From Pachypanchax playfairii (taxonomy: Eukaryota; Chordata; Actinopteri; Cyprinodontiformes; Aplocheilidae), in the NCBI GenBank assembly GCA_006937955.1, contig SSNP01000020.1, forward strand, positions 1,979,741-2,043,740: a stretch of DNA of 64,000 bases, read 5' to 3'. The first letter of the stretch is position 1. Each line of letters starts with the position of its first letter. Under the pieces are notes generated by a model. The model saw only the letters and a list, made by a program, of their open reading frames with translations. It did not search any database and was not told where the DNA came from. Of this stretch, positions 11,645 through 58,380 are shown one piece after another. Position numbers and translations under genes: made by a program.

Positions 11645-11723
11645 CACTCACCGGCCACTTTATTAGGTACACAATGCTAGTAACGGGTTGGACAGGTGTA
11701 CCTAATAAAGTGGCCGGTGAGTG
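11645..11723. mobile_element. 79-bp micro-MITE derived from the DD36E transposon
   Basis: Both 29-bp terminal repeats of the element at 3861-5079 are present, with one mismatch in the left one. They are flanked by TA (11643-11644 and 11724-11725). The interior is 21 bp. Joining the intact element across the 7-bp repeat GTTGGAC (3903-3909 and 5043-5049) removes 1140 bp and gives exactly 79 bp, matching this copy with two substitutions and no other indel. Confidence 0.92.
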
Positions 11724-11725
11724 TA

Positions 11726-13243
11726 GGTTTTATAAAGCGTTTTACTTTTCTCTAAAATATTCAATCATAGAATACGGTTTTATTAAGTTGTCATGAAGGT
11801 GATGCTGAAATGCGTGTTGCACAACAGATTTCATTTCATTCCAATTTTATTTTTCAGTCCATCTTGGATTAAAAAACTTATAAAATAACAAGAATTCTTA
11901 CATGAAGAAGTTTAAGAGTTTAATTGGTCATAATGCTGCAAGTTATGAACAAAAACAACAAAGACCTTTTGCTTGACATCAAAGTTTTATTCATTTTATT
12001 TTTAATAACTGATCCAGGGCGTCGGATGAGGAACAAAACATCTTCAAGAAAGAAAAAAGTTTAGTTGTTATTTGAACGCACCAAATCCTGGATGACTGAG
12101 AACCTTCACCAGCACATGTTACACTCTTATGCATAATTAAAATAAACTATCTATTTGTTGTTATTTGCAACACTTTGGTTTGTCCTGGTTTTATAAATAA
12201 ACTATAATGTTGTTTCTTCAAAGTACATACAGACTTATTTTATGTTTGGCAATTAAATCTTCCAAATTTTTATCAGTTAGATGTCCAAGTGTGTTTAAGC
12301 CTAATGTCAAAGCAGATCAGTCATATGGGTCTGTGTGCATGTGTGGCGAAGGGAGTATAAAACCTCATGTCAGCGAGTTGGGGGCACATTCCTCAGTTGA
12401 TTTAGTGGCATTAAGATGGAGAGGAATGTGTCAAAGCCGTGGAGGCTTTGGACCAGCGTGGAGGAAACCGGCTGGGTGAAGCTCTGAGGCTTTCTGACAG
12501 CCCAAAATGACAAATGACTGACAGTCGGCTTATTGTGAAAAGGATAGAGAACAGACGCGAGTGGAGGTGGGTGGAAGGACCGGAGGGAGGCTGGAATGGA
12601 GGAGAGTGGGGGGGGGGTCTGTAAGAAATATGAAGAGCCTACTTTAACAAAAGAGTGATGAATAGAGACATTTAGGGGAGGTGTTGGTTTGCACTAGCTG
12701 AGATAAGAGAAAGTGAGAGAACTAAGTCCAGTCAGGAGAAGGTGCCAAACGTTCGATAGAAAATACATGAACTAAAACCAGAAGGTGAACAACAGAGAAT
12801 AATCAGTCGAAATCCAGAGAATTTCAGAAGCTTGTCTTTATTTGCCCGAGATGGTTTGATAGTTGAAAGAAAAAAGATACACAGATAAAATACAGAAAGA
12901 ATCTTGTTCTTCATAAAACATCTTTGCTTGGTCAGTTGTGCAACTTCGACAGATTGTAATAAATCAAAGAAACAGCAACAGAAGTTCTTACGTTGTTAAA
13001 ACTCGTTCTTAACACAAACATAAAAACAGCTTAATTAGACTTGACTCAGTGTAACAAACTCCAAGGAGGTGAGAACTCTTTTGTCCGGCATTCCAACATC
13101 AAATAAAACCATCTCATAAAGACGTGTGTGGCTGCGTGTAGAAGATTTATATGATCCTGAGACAGAGAAGCATGCGAGCTGTGATGAGAAGAAGAGCTCA
13201 GACTGAGCGGTTTCAGGGAACACCGGATTGGCTCACATAACGC
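11726..13243. other. Intergenic DNA with a possible repeat fragment
   Basis: No exon was recognised. At 12010-12115 the text GAGGAACAAAACATCTTCAA, followed by GGATGACTGAGAACCT, resembles the 3' end of a fish retroelement seen widely in teleosts. A poly-G run lies at about 12608-12617. Confidence 0.35.
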
Positions 13244-14499
13244 CAGGGGTCCGCAACCTGCGGCTCTGGGGCCTCAAGTAAACCTGTCGAAATCATCAAC
13301 CCCTCTAACGCGGCTCCTTGTAACTTGGATCGTATGTGTCATGAACTTGGGAAATGTTTACTGTCAACAGGAAACGGTAGTTTTAGCAGTTTTCTCATCC
13401 AAGTATCTGCATGAACTTTCTGTAGCTGAATGACACCAGTCAAACAAAGAGGCTGTTTCAAATTAATAGAGAATATTAATTAGAAATTGATGAATTTCAG
13501 TACCAGAACTTGCTACTTAACTTGAATTTTCACTATTTTACAGTTTATATGATCAGCGTCTCGCTGTCTGTGACTATTGGAGACAAGTTAGAGACAGACT
13601 TGCAAGAAAAAAAACTTAAATTTTCAGTTTTAATTCTGCTGAACTGGAACTAGAGACTGTTTTGAACATGTTTAACTTTAAACAAAATATCTTTCCTCTG
13701 ATTTTATTCGCAATTATGTTGAGTTTGGAAAAATCCGCTGTTTCTTTTGTTTGTTTCTATTTGTGTTGTTTGATTTGTTTCTAAAGTTTCCTCAGATACT
13801 AAACTGAGAGAAGTTCCACCTTCAACAACTCTTGAGACTATTTTAAGAAAATATTGATCTTGTGAATTTTTTTGAGTGAGTTTGAAATCTGGTGGCGTGA
13901 ACGAAAGGTCATGTGACTCACGTGAGGAAACGTTGAAACATTTCAGAAACTTTCTCAAGACTTGAAAATGTATCACTAACATCTTCAGCCCAGCAGATTT
14001 TAGCGAGTTCGATACATTTCTCATTATTTAATGTTCTGATCCACAGCAGGATTTTACTCCTAAACCAATAGAAATGTTCCTTGTCTCAACATCTATGAGG
14101 TCAATTTTAAAGCATAAAAATACGACCTTGTATTAAATGCAAACGTTTTTTCACTTGTAATTTTTACGTTTGCTCTTTTTAAATCGAGGTGCAAATTAGT
14201 ACTTTGATTATCTCAATTTTATTTTATGCTTTACAGTTAAAGGAAAAATGGAAAAAAATCTGCACAATCTTGAAAAAGAAAGTCTAATTTTCTTGTTTAG
14301 ATCTAGATATTTAGTTATTTTCTTGCCTAACACTTTAAAAAAGGAACAAAATGTGTCTCAATGCACGATAAACTGTATTTGAAAGAGAGTTAGAGAGTAA
14401 TTAAACTTTAGAAAACATTTGATCTCAATTTAACTAGATTTTGTGACTTAATACAGATTGTAAAAATTGCTCTTTAGCCATAAAAGGTTGCAGATCCCT
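13244..14499. mobile_element. Old hAT-like (Charlie-type) element
   Basis: The left end CAGGGGTCCGCAACCTGCGG and the inverted right end CAGGGATCTGCAACCTTTTA are the terminal repeats expected of hAT-Charlie elements. About 1.25 kb lies between them. A 106-codon frame at 13704-14024 on the minus strand lies inside but shows no clear transposase motif. I could not find a convincing 8-bp target duplication, so the copy is old or its ends are slightly misplaced. Confidence 0.6.
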
Positions 14500-15008
14500 G
14501 AATTACAGGAAGAAACTGAAAGATTTCTGAAGATCGTTTTCAAGTAATCTGACGTGAGTGCTAACATCAAGCAGTCTGTGTATCAAAAGTCTGATGTAGC
14601 TTCATTTCCTTGAGCTAAAACACGAAGATCTAAGTGCAGAAAACAGAAGGCAGCATGAACGTTTAAAGTTTGAAGCAACTCAAGAGACTCAGAACATTGG
14701 AGAGTTTCATCATCATCATGAAGAAAACCAGCGACACCACAGAAGAAGAAAGAAAACATGGGTAGCTGTGTCTCCGCCAGATGTTTGCGTATTTGTAGCT
14801 TTACTTTCGAGGCATGAGAACAGACATTTTTAACAATTTGATATGTTCCCCTGCTGCGTTTAAACAATTTCATTTCATTTTTGACAGTTTGTTCATACTT
14901 AAAAAAATAAAGCTCAGTGGAATGTCCGTTTTTGGCATTGATCAAGCTGAACATGTGAGATATGTGTATCATGCTTTGGATGCGCGACACATCCAAAGCA
15001 TATAAAGT

Positions 15009-15275
15009 AGGGATGCACCGATACTGGTATCGGGTATCAGGGCCGATACCATTCTAATGAACCGATACTTAAAATGTGGAAACTGCAATAGTTTCACAGA
15101 AAATTTGTATTTTTCACTGGAAATTTTAGTTTTGTTATTATTTTTTTTAAATCTAGTTCACCTTCATTTGTTGTAACGATCATTTTTTTAATGTGTGGTA
15201 GAAGTATCGGCATTAGTACTCAGATCCAAGAATCGGTATCAATTTTTAAAAAGTGGTATTGTTGCATCCTTCATA
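15009..15275. mobile_element. MITE with TAGGGATGCACCGATA-type ends
   Basis: The left end reads TAGGGATGCACCGATACTGG. The right end, reverse-complemented, reads GAAGGATGCAACAATACC, followed by an inverted GATACCGATT motif. The element is about 270 bp and non-coding. Ends of this type are widespread non-autonomous hAT-like elements in fish; the superfamily is inferred. Confidence 0.55.
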
Positions 15276-15336
15276 TAAAGTTTGAGCAGAGATCCTGCTG
15301 AAACAGCAGAAGTTTCACAGTTGCATGAAAGCTCCT

Positions 15337-15942
15337 TTTATTTCTTTCCTGTTTTTATCAGATATAAATATAGTTAAAAACAACAGAACATACATCTGTT
15401 TTAAACCACTCTTAAAGAAACTAACAAGGATACATCTTTTTTTTATTTCTATCACTTCACATTTTAGGAAACAGAGGCTGCGCGTTTAATTTGTTCTAAA
15501 AACATTACAGCGTAACAAAAAGGCCAACGACCAGCGAACAGAGAAATATGAATCTGCTTCCTCACGCTGTACGTAAACATCACCGGTCCTCCTCTGTTTC
15601 CTGAACTTTCATAATTAACTTCAAAGTGCAAACACCTGTTTCTTTTTGTCAGTTTTATGTGCATCATGCATGAGTCGTTTACATTATATCATGAGTTGGA
15701 TGATCTCGGCTTTCACACCCCTGAATTGTTGTGTTTGACGTAAAGCTACATGACAGAACAGATCAAGTCAAAGTGCACAAGGTTTAAAAAAAAAAAAGAA
15801 GCGCAAGTTTAAAATAAAAAAGTCAGAAAATGAGCCTCAAAATGTAAAATCTTCACCCTGCATCTTCACGCCCCCCCCACTGCCCTCCTTCTCGCTGAAT
15901 CTCTGATGCTGATGGTGCGAACCCCGGCTGGTGGGGGAAATC
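15337..15942 (-). other. prkar1b: prkar1b 3' UTR (probable extent)
   Basis: The sequence downstream of the stop codon in the sense of the gene carries no further coding match. Minus-strand AATAAA signals lie at 15442-15447 and 15337-15342, giving UTRs of roughly 500 or 600 nt. Which signal is used cannot be decided from sequence. Confidence 0.5.
15442..15447 (-). terminator. prkar1b: Candidate polyadenylation signal AATAAA
   Basis: AATAAA on the minus strand lies about 500 nt past the stop codon of prkar1b. It is the first canonical hexamer I saw downstream. An alternative hexamer lies at 15337-15342. Confidence 0.4.
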
Positions 15943-50904
<34,962 letters not shown>

Positions 50905-51575
50905 TTAAAACTTACACTTGTTAGCTTAACATTTTATCTTGTCTGAATTGTTAACTACACTAAGGCCCCTTCACACTGGAGGAAGATCTAGCTAGAACAT
51001 AAAAAATAAACCCTAATTCAGATGGAATTTTCGGGAACTTGGTGAGGTCCTAAGGCTCATATTAAAGACTGGATATAAAACACAAACACTATAGCAACAT
51101 CTAGTGTGTGGATGTTGTAGTTTCAACAATAGAACACAGTTTCCAGCCGTCGGGATGCAGGTTCAACATTTCCAAGTGCGTTTTGATGCCGTGAAAATGT
51201 TTTATTTGGGTCCATCTATTGTAGCTTCATCTAAACTCACTCTGGTTTTTTATCTTCTCTGGTCACTCCTCTTCTGAGAAGGATAATGAAATCTCCAGGG
51301 CTCTGAAGCAGCTGCTTGACTTGCCTACTCTGCCATTTTTCATAGTACCAGCCTCAGACTATTTACCGTATTAGGCAACCTATAATGATGCCCGCTACTT
51401 GCAGGTAAATGTAAACCTAATGCCAATGTTGTGCCCATCAATACAAATATTTTATTATATTTTAATTCAAATATAATTTTAAAGGAAATACAGTACTTTC
51501 ATTCTGCAACCCTCTAAACACCCAGTGGAGGTATATAAATATATATTTTAAATATAACTTTTTATGAAAATGTTC

Positions 51576-52001
51576 CATAGAGGCCATTTCACACAAATTT
51601 CAGGACTTTGTGGTTATTTCTGAAGTATTAACTTGTAATATGAAACATTGTATATCTAAAAAATGTTAGGAAACACTGATTAACAGACCTTTCAATCAAT
51701 CTGCGTCAAGATTCGGCTGGCTTCAGGCTCCAACTCATTAATATTCATTATTTGAATTTGATGGACTCAGAATGGCTAACAAACTAGCCTATGAGAGCAC
51801 GGCATACTGTTTCCTTCCCCGCTGCGCATGGCAACAGCATACGTAGTCTCTTCCGGTTTATTACGTCTTATGCTACAGCTTTTAGCAAGCAGCATGCTAG
51901 GCGTGGTTTCAACTGCTGGAGCTGAAGAACACTAACAAGCAAAGCAGTTGTGACGAAACAGATACAGGCCGTTCGAACTCAGAAGAACTCGGGTTTTATC
52001 G
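51576..52001. mobile_element. Unnamed interspersed repeat, copy 2 (truncated)
   Basis: This copy aligns with 44985-45415 at roughly 90% identity by eye and has the same orientation. It stops within ACTCGGGTTTTATCG, where copy 1 continues for another 140 bp. The right terminal repeat is missing. Confidence 0.75.
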
Positions 52002-53737
52002 CCACCTGCGATTGGGGCATTGGGGGGCATGGTGGCAGCAGTAACCATGGCTTGGTGTCTGCATGCACCGGCACAGAAATGCTAAAGCAGGACTGTCCAC
52101 ATACTCATTACAAAATAACATTTTTCTAGCTCTGCAAGATCTTCTAGAGCAGAGCTGCATCCTGATGCGGTCTGAGCAATTTGTGCTGTGGAAGGGCTTG
52201 GGTTATGGTAAGATCATGGGTGTTTGAGGTAGGTATTTCATGGCAATGAGCTGAAGAAATGAGCATCTTAAGCATGAAGAAAGAACTATTTTGAGAATAC
52301 TTTGATTGTAGCAGCACCATTTCTGCCTTCAAACTGAAGCAGACTTTTCACACACACAGACCACACACACTTTCACAAAACACTTCAATCCATTGTTGGG
52401 TGAGTTCACAGTGACACTTCAAAACTGCATTCTATTAAAATCCTCAGACTATTTTTGTCAACTTTGTTAAAGTAGCTAACAGACATTTTAAGTTATATCA
52501 TTTAAAGGGCTTGCAGCCACTTTGTCTCCATCTTTACATCATACTTTTGCAATGCACGGGCTCACTTATGAATGTTTTGTTTCAGATCATGATCAAAGCT
52601 TGTATCTCTAAGGGCATCTTCCTTCAGAGGCACTGAGAAAACAAAACAAAGTGACAGCTGTACTTAAGCACTTAATTTCTGCTTCAGCCCGCCAGGGAAA
52701 GCGCCTGTTAGACTGTTGCTAATCAGGCTGTTTAAATGCACGAAGCCTAAGATTAGAATTCCTCTACTGGAATGTGTTGGGACAAGAGACATATCCTATC
52801 TTTCTCTTATCTCTGCTTGTCTCTCACCTTCGAGGTGTATAATAATATAGAAACATAGAAACAACAATATAAGAGGGTCATATCAAAGCCGAACAAGAAC
52901 TAATGAGTGAATCTGAGGCAAGCCTGAGCCCGCTGTCAGTTGTGTTTGTATTTGTGCACATTTGAACCAGTTTGTCTGCTTCTGAGTTCATGCAGCCAAC
53001 GAGAACACACAGTTTTGTACAAAATGATGAGTGGGTGTGGGAAACATGTGCTAGACTTTGCAGAAGCAAGTGATAAAAGCTATAGAAATTGGCTGCATAG
53101 AACATATAAAATATTGGGGGGAAAAAGAACACAATTGCAGGTCAGCAGATGTTGTGGAGAGACATTATGGAGTGGTACCGAGGTGAACGGACCCTGCTGG
53201 TTTTTATTTATGTGACTTTGAATAAAAAGCAGACTTGAGAAAGTGGATTCCAGCCAACTAAACTCACAGGTAGAACCTGTGCAATACAGCTAGCCACTGA
53301 CTCACACATACCTGAGGACACGCACACATGGACCAAAAACTCTTTGAAGTATATGAGCACAAAATACAAAATGCACATCCCCCAATAAGCCATATACTGA
53401 TCTGATAAAATGCATGCAACCTGTCAACACACTAAAAAACAGATTTTTAACAGTAACAAAAAATATGTACGCAGACATTTCTGGTGAAAACATCAGTGAT
53501 GGTACGATGATATGTCGTGCAACTTCAAACACTTTGATGGTGATTAGTCAGAGCAACATCTGCAGCAGTGCTCTCGACTCTCAGCACATCTGTGACCACC
53601 TGTGCTTGGTATGCTCTGTTTACTTAGAGAGTTTCAGAGCGGCTGGTTTTAGTTCAGATATAGGTAAAAAAGCATGATTTATCAAAATAATTACGTGGAC
53701 AAAAAAACTTTGTTCAAAGGAGTTAAAATGTTACCTT

Positions 53738-53976
53738 AAAGCAGGGGTTACCAGTTCTTGTCCCTGAGAACCACTATCCTGCAAGTTGTAGTTTAGTTTA
53801 GGTTCCTTTCTCCAACACGTGTGGTTTAATGGCGGAATTACCTCCTGATCATATCCTCAAGATTTGCAAAAGCCTGTTAATCACCCATTCATTCAAATCC
53901 TGTGTTTAAGCAGTGAAACATCTTAAACATGTTGCTGATGGCCCTAGAGGACCAGGATTAGAGACCACCGCCTTGA
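53738..53976. mobile_element. 240-bp MITE
   Basis: The left end GCAGGGGTTACCAGTTCTTG, followed by GTCCCTGAGAACC, has an imperfect inverse at the right end, which reads inward AAGGCGGTGGTCTCTAATCC then TGGTCCTCTAGGGC. It is non-coding and short, as in many fish hAT-type MITEs. Confidence 0.5.
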
Positions 53977-54120
53977 AGAATGTGGAGGAAATACCAAAAA
54001 GATACTTAGGTAAATAAAAGTTTGTTCTTCCTAATCTGATAGGCTACACTTTGGTATGTGCATTTTGGTAACAATATAAATGACACACAATATAACAAGA
54101 TGCCAATGAGTGCACTGCAT

Positions 54121-54431
54121 AGAGCGGCGGTAGCTCAGGACATAGAGCAGATTATCTGGTAACCAACGGGTCACCAGTTCGAATCCCTGCTCTGTCCAGA
54201 GACAATCATTTTGCCATTGTTTCTTTGGGCAAGACACCTTGCTTGTTTGGTGGTGATCAGAGGTTCCAGTGGCTTCTGGTAGCCTCAGCTCTATCAGAAC
54301 AGCTGTGGCTACAATATGTGTGTAGTTTATCGCCACCAAACGTGTGAGTGTGTGTGTGAATGAAAAACTGTAGTGTGAAATACTTTAGGAGTCATCTGAC
54401 TTAAGAAATGCGCTAAACAAGCACACACCAC
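54121..54431 (+). mobile_element. tRNA-derived SINE
   Basis: GGCGGTAGCTCAGGACATAG contains a degenerate A box, and AGTTCGAATCCC contains a B box about 30 bp further on. The body ends GCGCTAAACAAGCACAC, the diverged equivalent of the CGCTATACAAGTACA tail of the other two copies. Its orientation is opposite to theirs. Confidence 0.75.
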
Positions 54432-56031
54432 CTACCAAGCAAATCTAAGTTTAGGTCATTTCAGCTGACCCCTTTTTAATTTCCAGTTTCAGAGAACAGA
54501 TCCATGAGCAGAATTTAAGATTCCTATTATGATAATTTTTTCCCATTCTCTTTAAATTCGTTCAATCAATTTTCCCTTTTCCATCCTCTTGAATTTCATT
54601 CACTAACCCCCCACCCATCTCTTCTGACCCCCCTGCAAGTCCAAAATGAAGAGATTAATCTTGCCTTTTCCGCTACCTGTAGCTCCTCTTTGACCTCATG
54701 AAAAGGCAGAGCAACCCCAACAGACAATTGATGCTCTGTTCTGACAGAGACCGATAGAGAGTTGGAGAGGCAAACAGGCCATGGAGAGAATACAAGGACA
54801 AGGAAGTTCATCTTCATCCTCCACTGGGGGGACAAAGCTTTGGTCATGGGTGAAATATGCAGAAACACACATACGCACCCACCTAAACACACACTGACAC
54901 CCACTCACATGAGCAGAAACAAAATAAAACAGGACAATATATATAAGACGCTCTTGATGATCAAAGTAATTACCGGTAAACGTGATTTTAGAAACTGTGA
55001 AAAAAATGTACAGCCAATCCTAAAAAGCAGCCACCTTGAGCTGAGACTGTATGTACATGTGAGCAGGGACTAGTTTCCTGTTTTAAGGTAAAGTACAGTG
55101 TTAAATCCTTATGGTTTTAAAACCACCACATTTTCCTCTCATACAATTCCTGTGGTTTAAAGTCTCGTTAATGATTGCCAGCAACAGCTTGGCGTTTTCT
55201 AGCGCTCCATCTCCTACCTGCTGCTGCGAGCTGTCAGTCAGCTGTATGCAGCGGTCAAAAAGGCAAATCACCAAAATCTTCACTTGTTAAAACAGAAAAA
55301 AATCAGGTTTTTAAAAATGTTTTGGTAACAAAATGCACACTTGACTTAATCAATAAGAGCTGTATCATTTAGCACTTTTTTAAATAGTGACACTGTTTTT
55401 ACACAAACCTTTACAAGCTAGAGTTAGCATGTCTACCAACACAACAATGGTGCGTTGCATTTGTACTCTGAAGCAAAAATACACACCAAAGTTGGAATTC
55501 CATCTCAGAAAACTGAAAATCCCTGACCAGCCTAACTTTCATGGTTGTGTTTCACCTTGGAGTTGTAATAGCTGCAGTATTAATCTTTACTTTTACGGCC
55601 GTCATTTTGTATTTCAGAAATAGGACTTGCCTTGGGATTACGCTTTGCATTCTGGGAAATTTGGAATGTGGCAGCCATCTTGACAGCGTAACAAGTGTAA
55701 ACAAACAGTACATCACGGATAAGAATCATAATTTTTGAGAACGAATGTTAAAATACTGAAAAGGATGTGTATTGTACAAGGATACCCTAAACAGGGAAGC
55801 AAGGGACCAGTGCATGGACAAAATCATCATTATAAACAGCTTGGATCCATATGAATCAGCCAAATATGACTGGAGCACCGATGACGACTTGTTGCCGCCA
55901 CAGTTCTGCATAATGGGCATTGCATGCAATGGGCAACTGGCTGCATCAGTTGATGACGTCACAATCCCAAGCCCTATTCAGAAACACAAATAGCACTGTC
56001 AAACCACCATCAGTATTATATAATTGTAATA

Positions 56032-56687
56032 CAGTGGTCGACGGTTATATGCACAACGCTTATATGCACAAAACTGCTGGGCACCTTCCTGCGTCATACA
56101 GAATCCATACGCTTATATGCATAGCGCCGACTCATATATGCACAAAACATTTGGAGGTATCATACATGCATCTCACTAAATCTTGCCGTTTCTCCCTAGT
56201 TACTCGACCATAAACCTCCGCTGGTGTTCTCACACACACTCTCACTGTTAGGTGTCTGGTGCGTCTGCCTGAAGCTGTCAGACGGCCGCCAAAAAATAAT
56301 CACCGACTTCTTCAGTGTGAAATTGTGTCAAATGTACCATTTGTTATAGTTTTTAGTCCCCAATCATGAACCGTTCTGTTCTGTTACTAACTGTAATTTA
56401 ATCTGTGTCGTCACCGTCGCGTCCATGCGTGCGCATATCTGGCACATCTGTTTACTGAGAGTATCATAGTGGATCCTCTCTACGAGTATATAACTCGGTC
56501 TGTTTGAGAGTTTTATTCTCCTAATACATTGTAATTGCATTATTACATCATTTCCAATTATCTGTTATTAATACCGAACGTTACGCGTGTTTACAGTCCA
56601 AATGACCACCGAAGGATGAATGCACACAACGGTTATTTACACAAATTTGCCAGGCCCTGAGGTCGTGCATATAACTGTCGACCACTG
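56032..56687. mobile_element. Non-autonomous pogo/Tigger-like element, copy B
   Basis: The 656-bp element has 23-bp terminal repeats with a single mismatch. They start CAGTGGTCGACGGTTATATG, and TA flanks both sides. It is better preserved at its ends than copy A (36486-37187) and lies in the same orientation. The interior shares TCCATGCG and CCAAATGACCACCGA blocks with copy A. No coding frame is present. Confidence 0.75.
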
Positions 56688-56844
56688 TAATTAAATTAAG
56701 ATTTCAACCTTAATCTTCAAAATATTAATGGATGATGACAACAGGTAGTTTCGCAATATGTTTCATGAGAATATAAAATATCTAACACTGACTTCAAACA
56801 CTCTCTTTTTATGAATGTGTCCATCAAAATTAAAATATTAAAAT

Positions 56845-58380
56845 CAAAGTATTGATATTCTATGATTTAATATTGCATCATGGCACATGATCCCTTCTTC
56901 TTTTAACATCTGGGAAGTGAGATCAGCTTCTGGAGTTTTAGGAGAATTTTGGTGTAGAATTCTGGCTGTGCAACAGTTCTGCCCCTGTATGTCGGAGCAG
57001 GTCAGTTCAGAACACAAACTCTTCTCTTGTAATGGATGCAGAAAGTGATTTAGCACTGTCTTGCTGAAATGTGCAAGGCTTTCCCTCAAAGAGACGTCTA
57101 GCTGTTGCTCTAAAACCTCTCTGTACTTTTCAGCATTGAAATGATTATGATGTCTTTCCAGATGTCAGCTGTCCTCGCACTAATGCAACCCCACACCATC
57201 AGAGACGCAACCTTTTGATCTGTCCACTGATAACAACAAGGTGACTAATCCCTTTCCTCTTCAGGCTGCAGGACAAGGTGTCCATGGTTTTGAAGGAAAA
57301 AAAAATTACAAAATTTGGACCAAATGTGACCAAATTTTCCACTTCACCTCAGACCATTTTAAATCATCATAAAATATGTCAATGTTTCTGGATGGTGTTT
57401 ACATATGGCTTCTTCTTTGTCTGTTAACTATTTAACTGCTGTTGATAAAGATATCCAGACATGTTCTTGATCCCATGCAGTAATGTCCAGTAGAGAATCA
57501 TCCCCGTTTTAATGCAGTGCTGCCTCAGGGCCCTAAAATCACAAGCATCCAGTTCTGACCTTTGACCTGATTTCTCCTGATTGCCTGAATCTTTTGATGA
57601 TATTATTTACTGTAGGTGGTGGGAACTTTAAAGTCTTCACAATTTTACATCAAGGAACCCTTTTTTTAAATTTTCCACATTTTAAACCCATTTTGTAGCA
57701 GGTGAACCTCTACCCATCTTTCCAGGCTCTGCCTCTCTGCAAAGCTCCTTTTATACTCAGTTATCTTACTTAGCTGTTGCCACTTAACTTAGTTTTCAAA
57801 TGATCCTCCAGTTATTTTCAGGTGTTTTATTTTTTATGACAACTGGCCCAAATCTGTCTGTGTCTTTCTGCATCTCTTTCCAGTCAGCTCAGACCCTAGT
57901 CTGGTTCTGGTTCTACTGGAGGTTTCTTCCTGTTAAAACTGAGTCGTTCCTTTCCACTGTCATCTTCTGCTGCTCAGGATGAGGGATTGTATTGAATTGA
58001 TGATTCAACCCAGTCGGCTGGTTCCTTAGATAGGATAGCTTTTATTTTTACCAATTGACATGATATTTCCGTAAAGTGCTTTGAAATGACTTTTGTTATG
58101 AACTGGAGCTTTATAAATAAATAAAAAATTATTGAATTGAATAGAAATGATTTGTGCCAATTCGTTTTCATGCCTTTTGTTGCCCATATTTCTACTTTTT
58201 TTTAGATGATCTGTTGCCATCAAATTCAAAATGTTGTTTTCTTTGAATTGGTAAAATAACTCAACAACATCTTTTATGTTCTATTGAGAATAAAATATGA
58301 GTTTATGAGCTTTGTAAATCATTGCACTCTGTGTTCCTATTTTACACAGCATCAACTTTTTTGGAATTAGGAATGAAATG
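56845..58380. repeat. Old interspersed repeat interrupted by an L2 end
   Basis: The left part (about 56845-57835) and the right part (about 58143-58380, ending TTTTTTGGAATTAG) look like the two halves of a common fish repeat that I recognise by text but cannot name. An L2-like 3' end lies between them. The extents are approximate. Confidence 0.35.
57840..58142 (+). mobile_element. LINE L2-type 3' end
   Basis: TGGTTCTGGTTCTACTGGAG, TTTCTTCCTGTTAAAA and a final TTATAAATAAATAAA followed by ATTGAATTGAAT match the conserved 3' region and short tandem tail of L2-clade LINEs in fish. The copy is 5'-truncated, as is usual for LINEs. The start is approximate. Confidence 0.6.
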
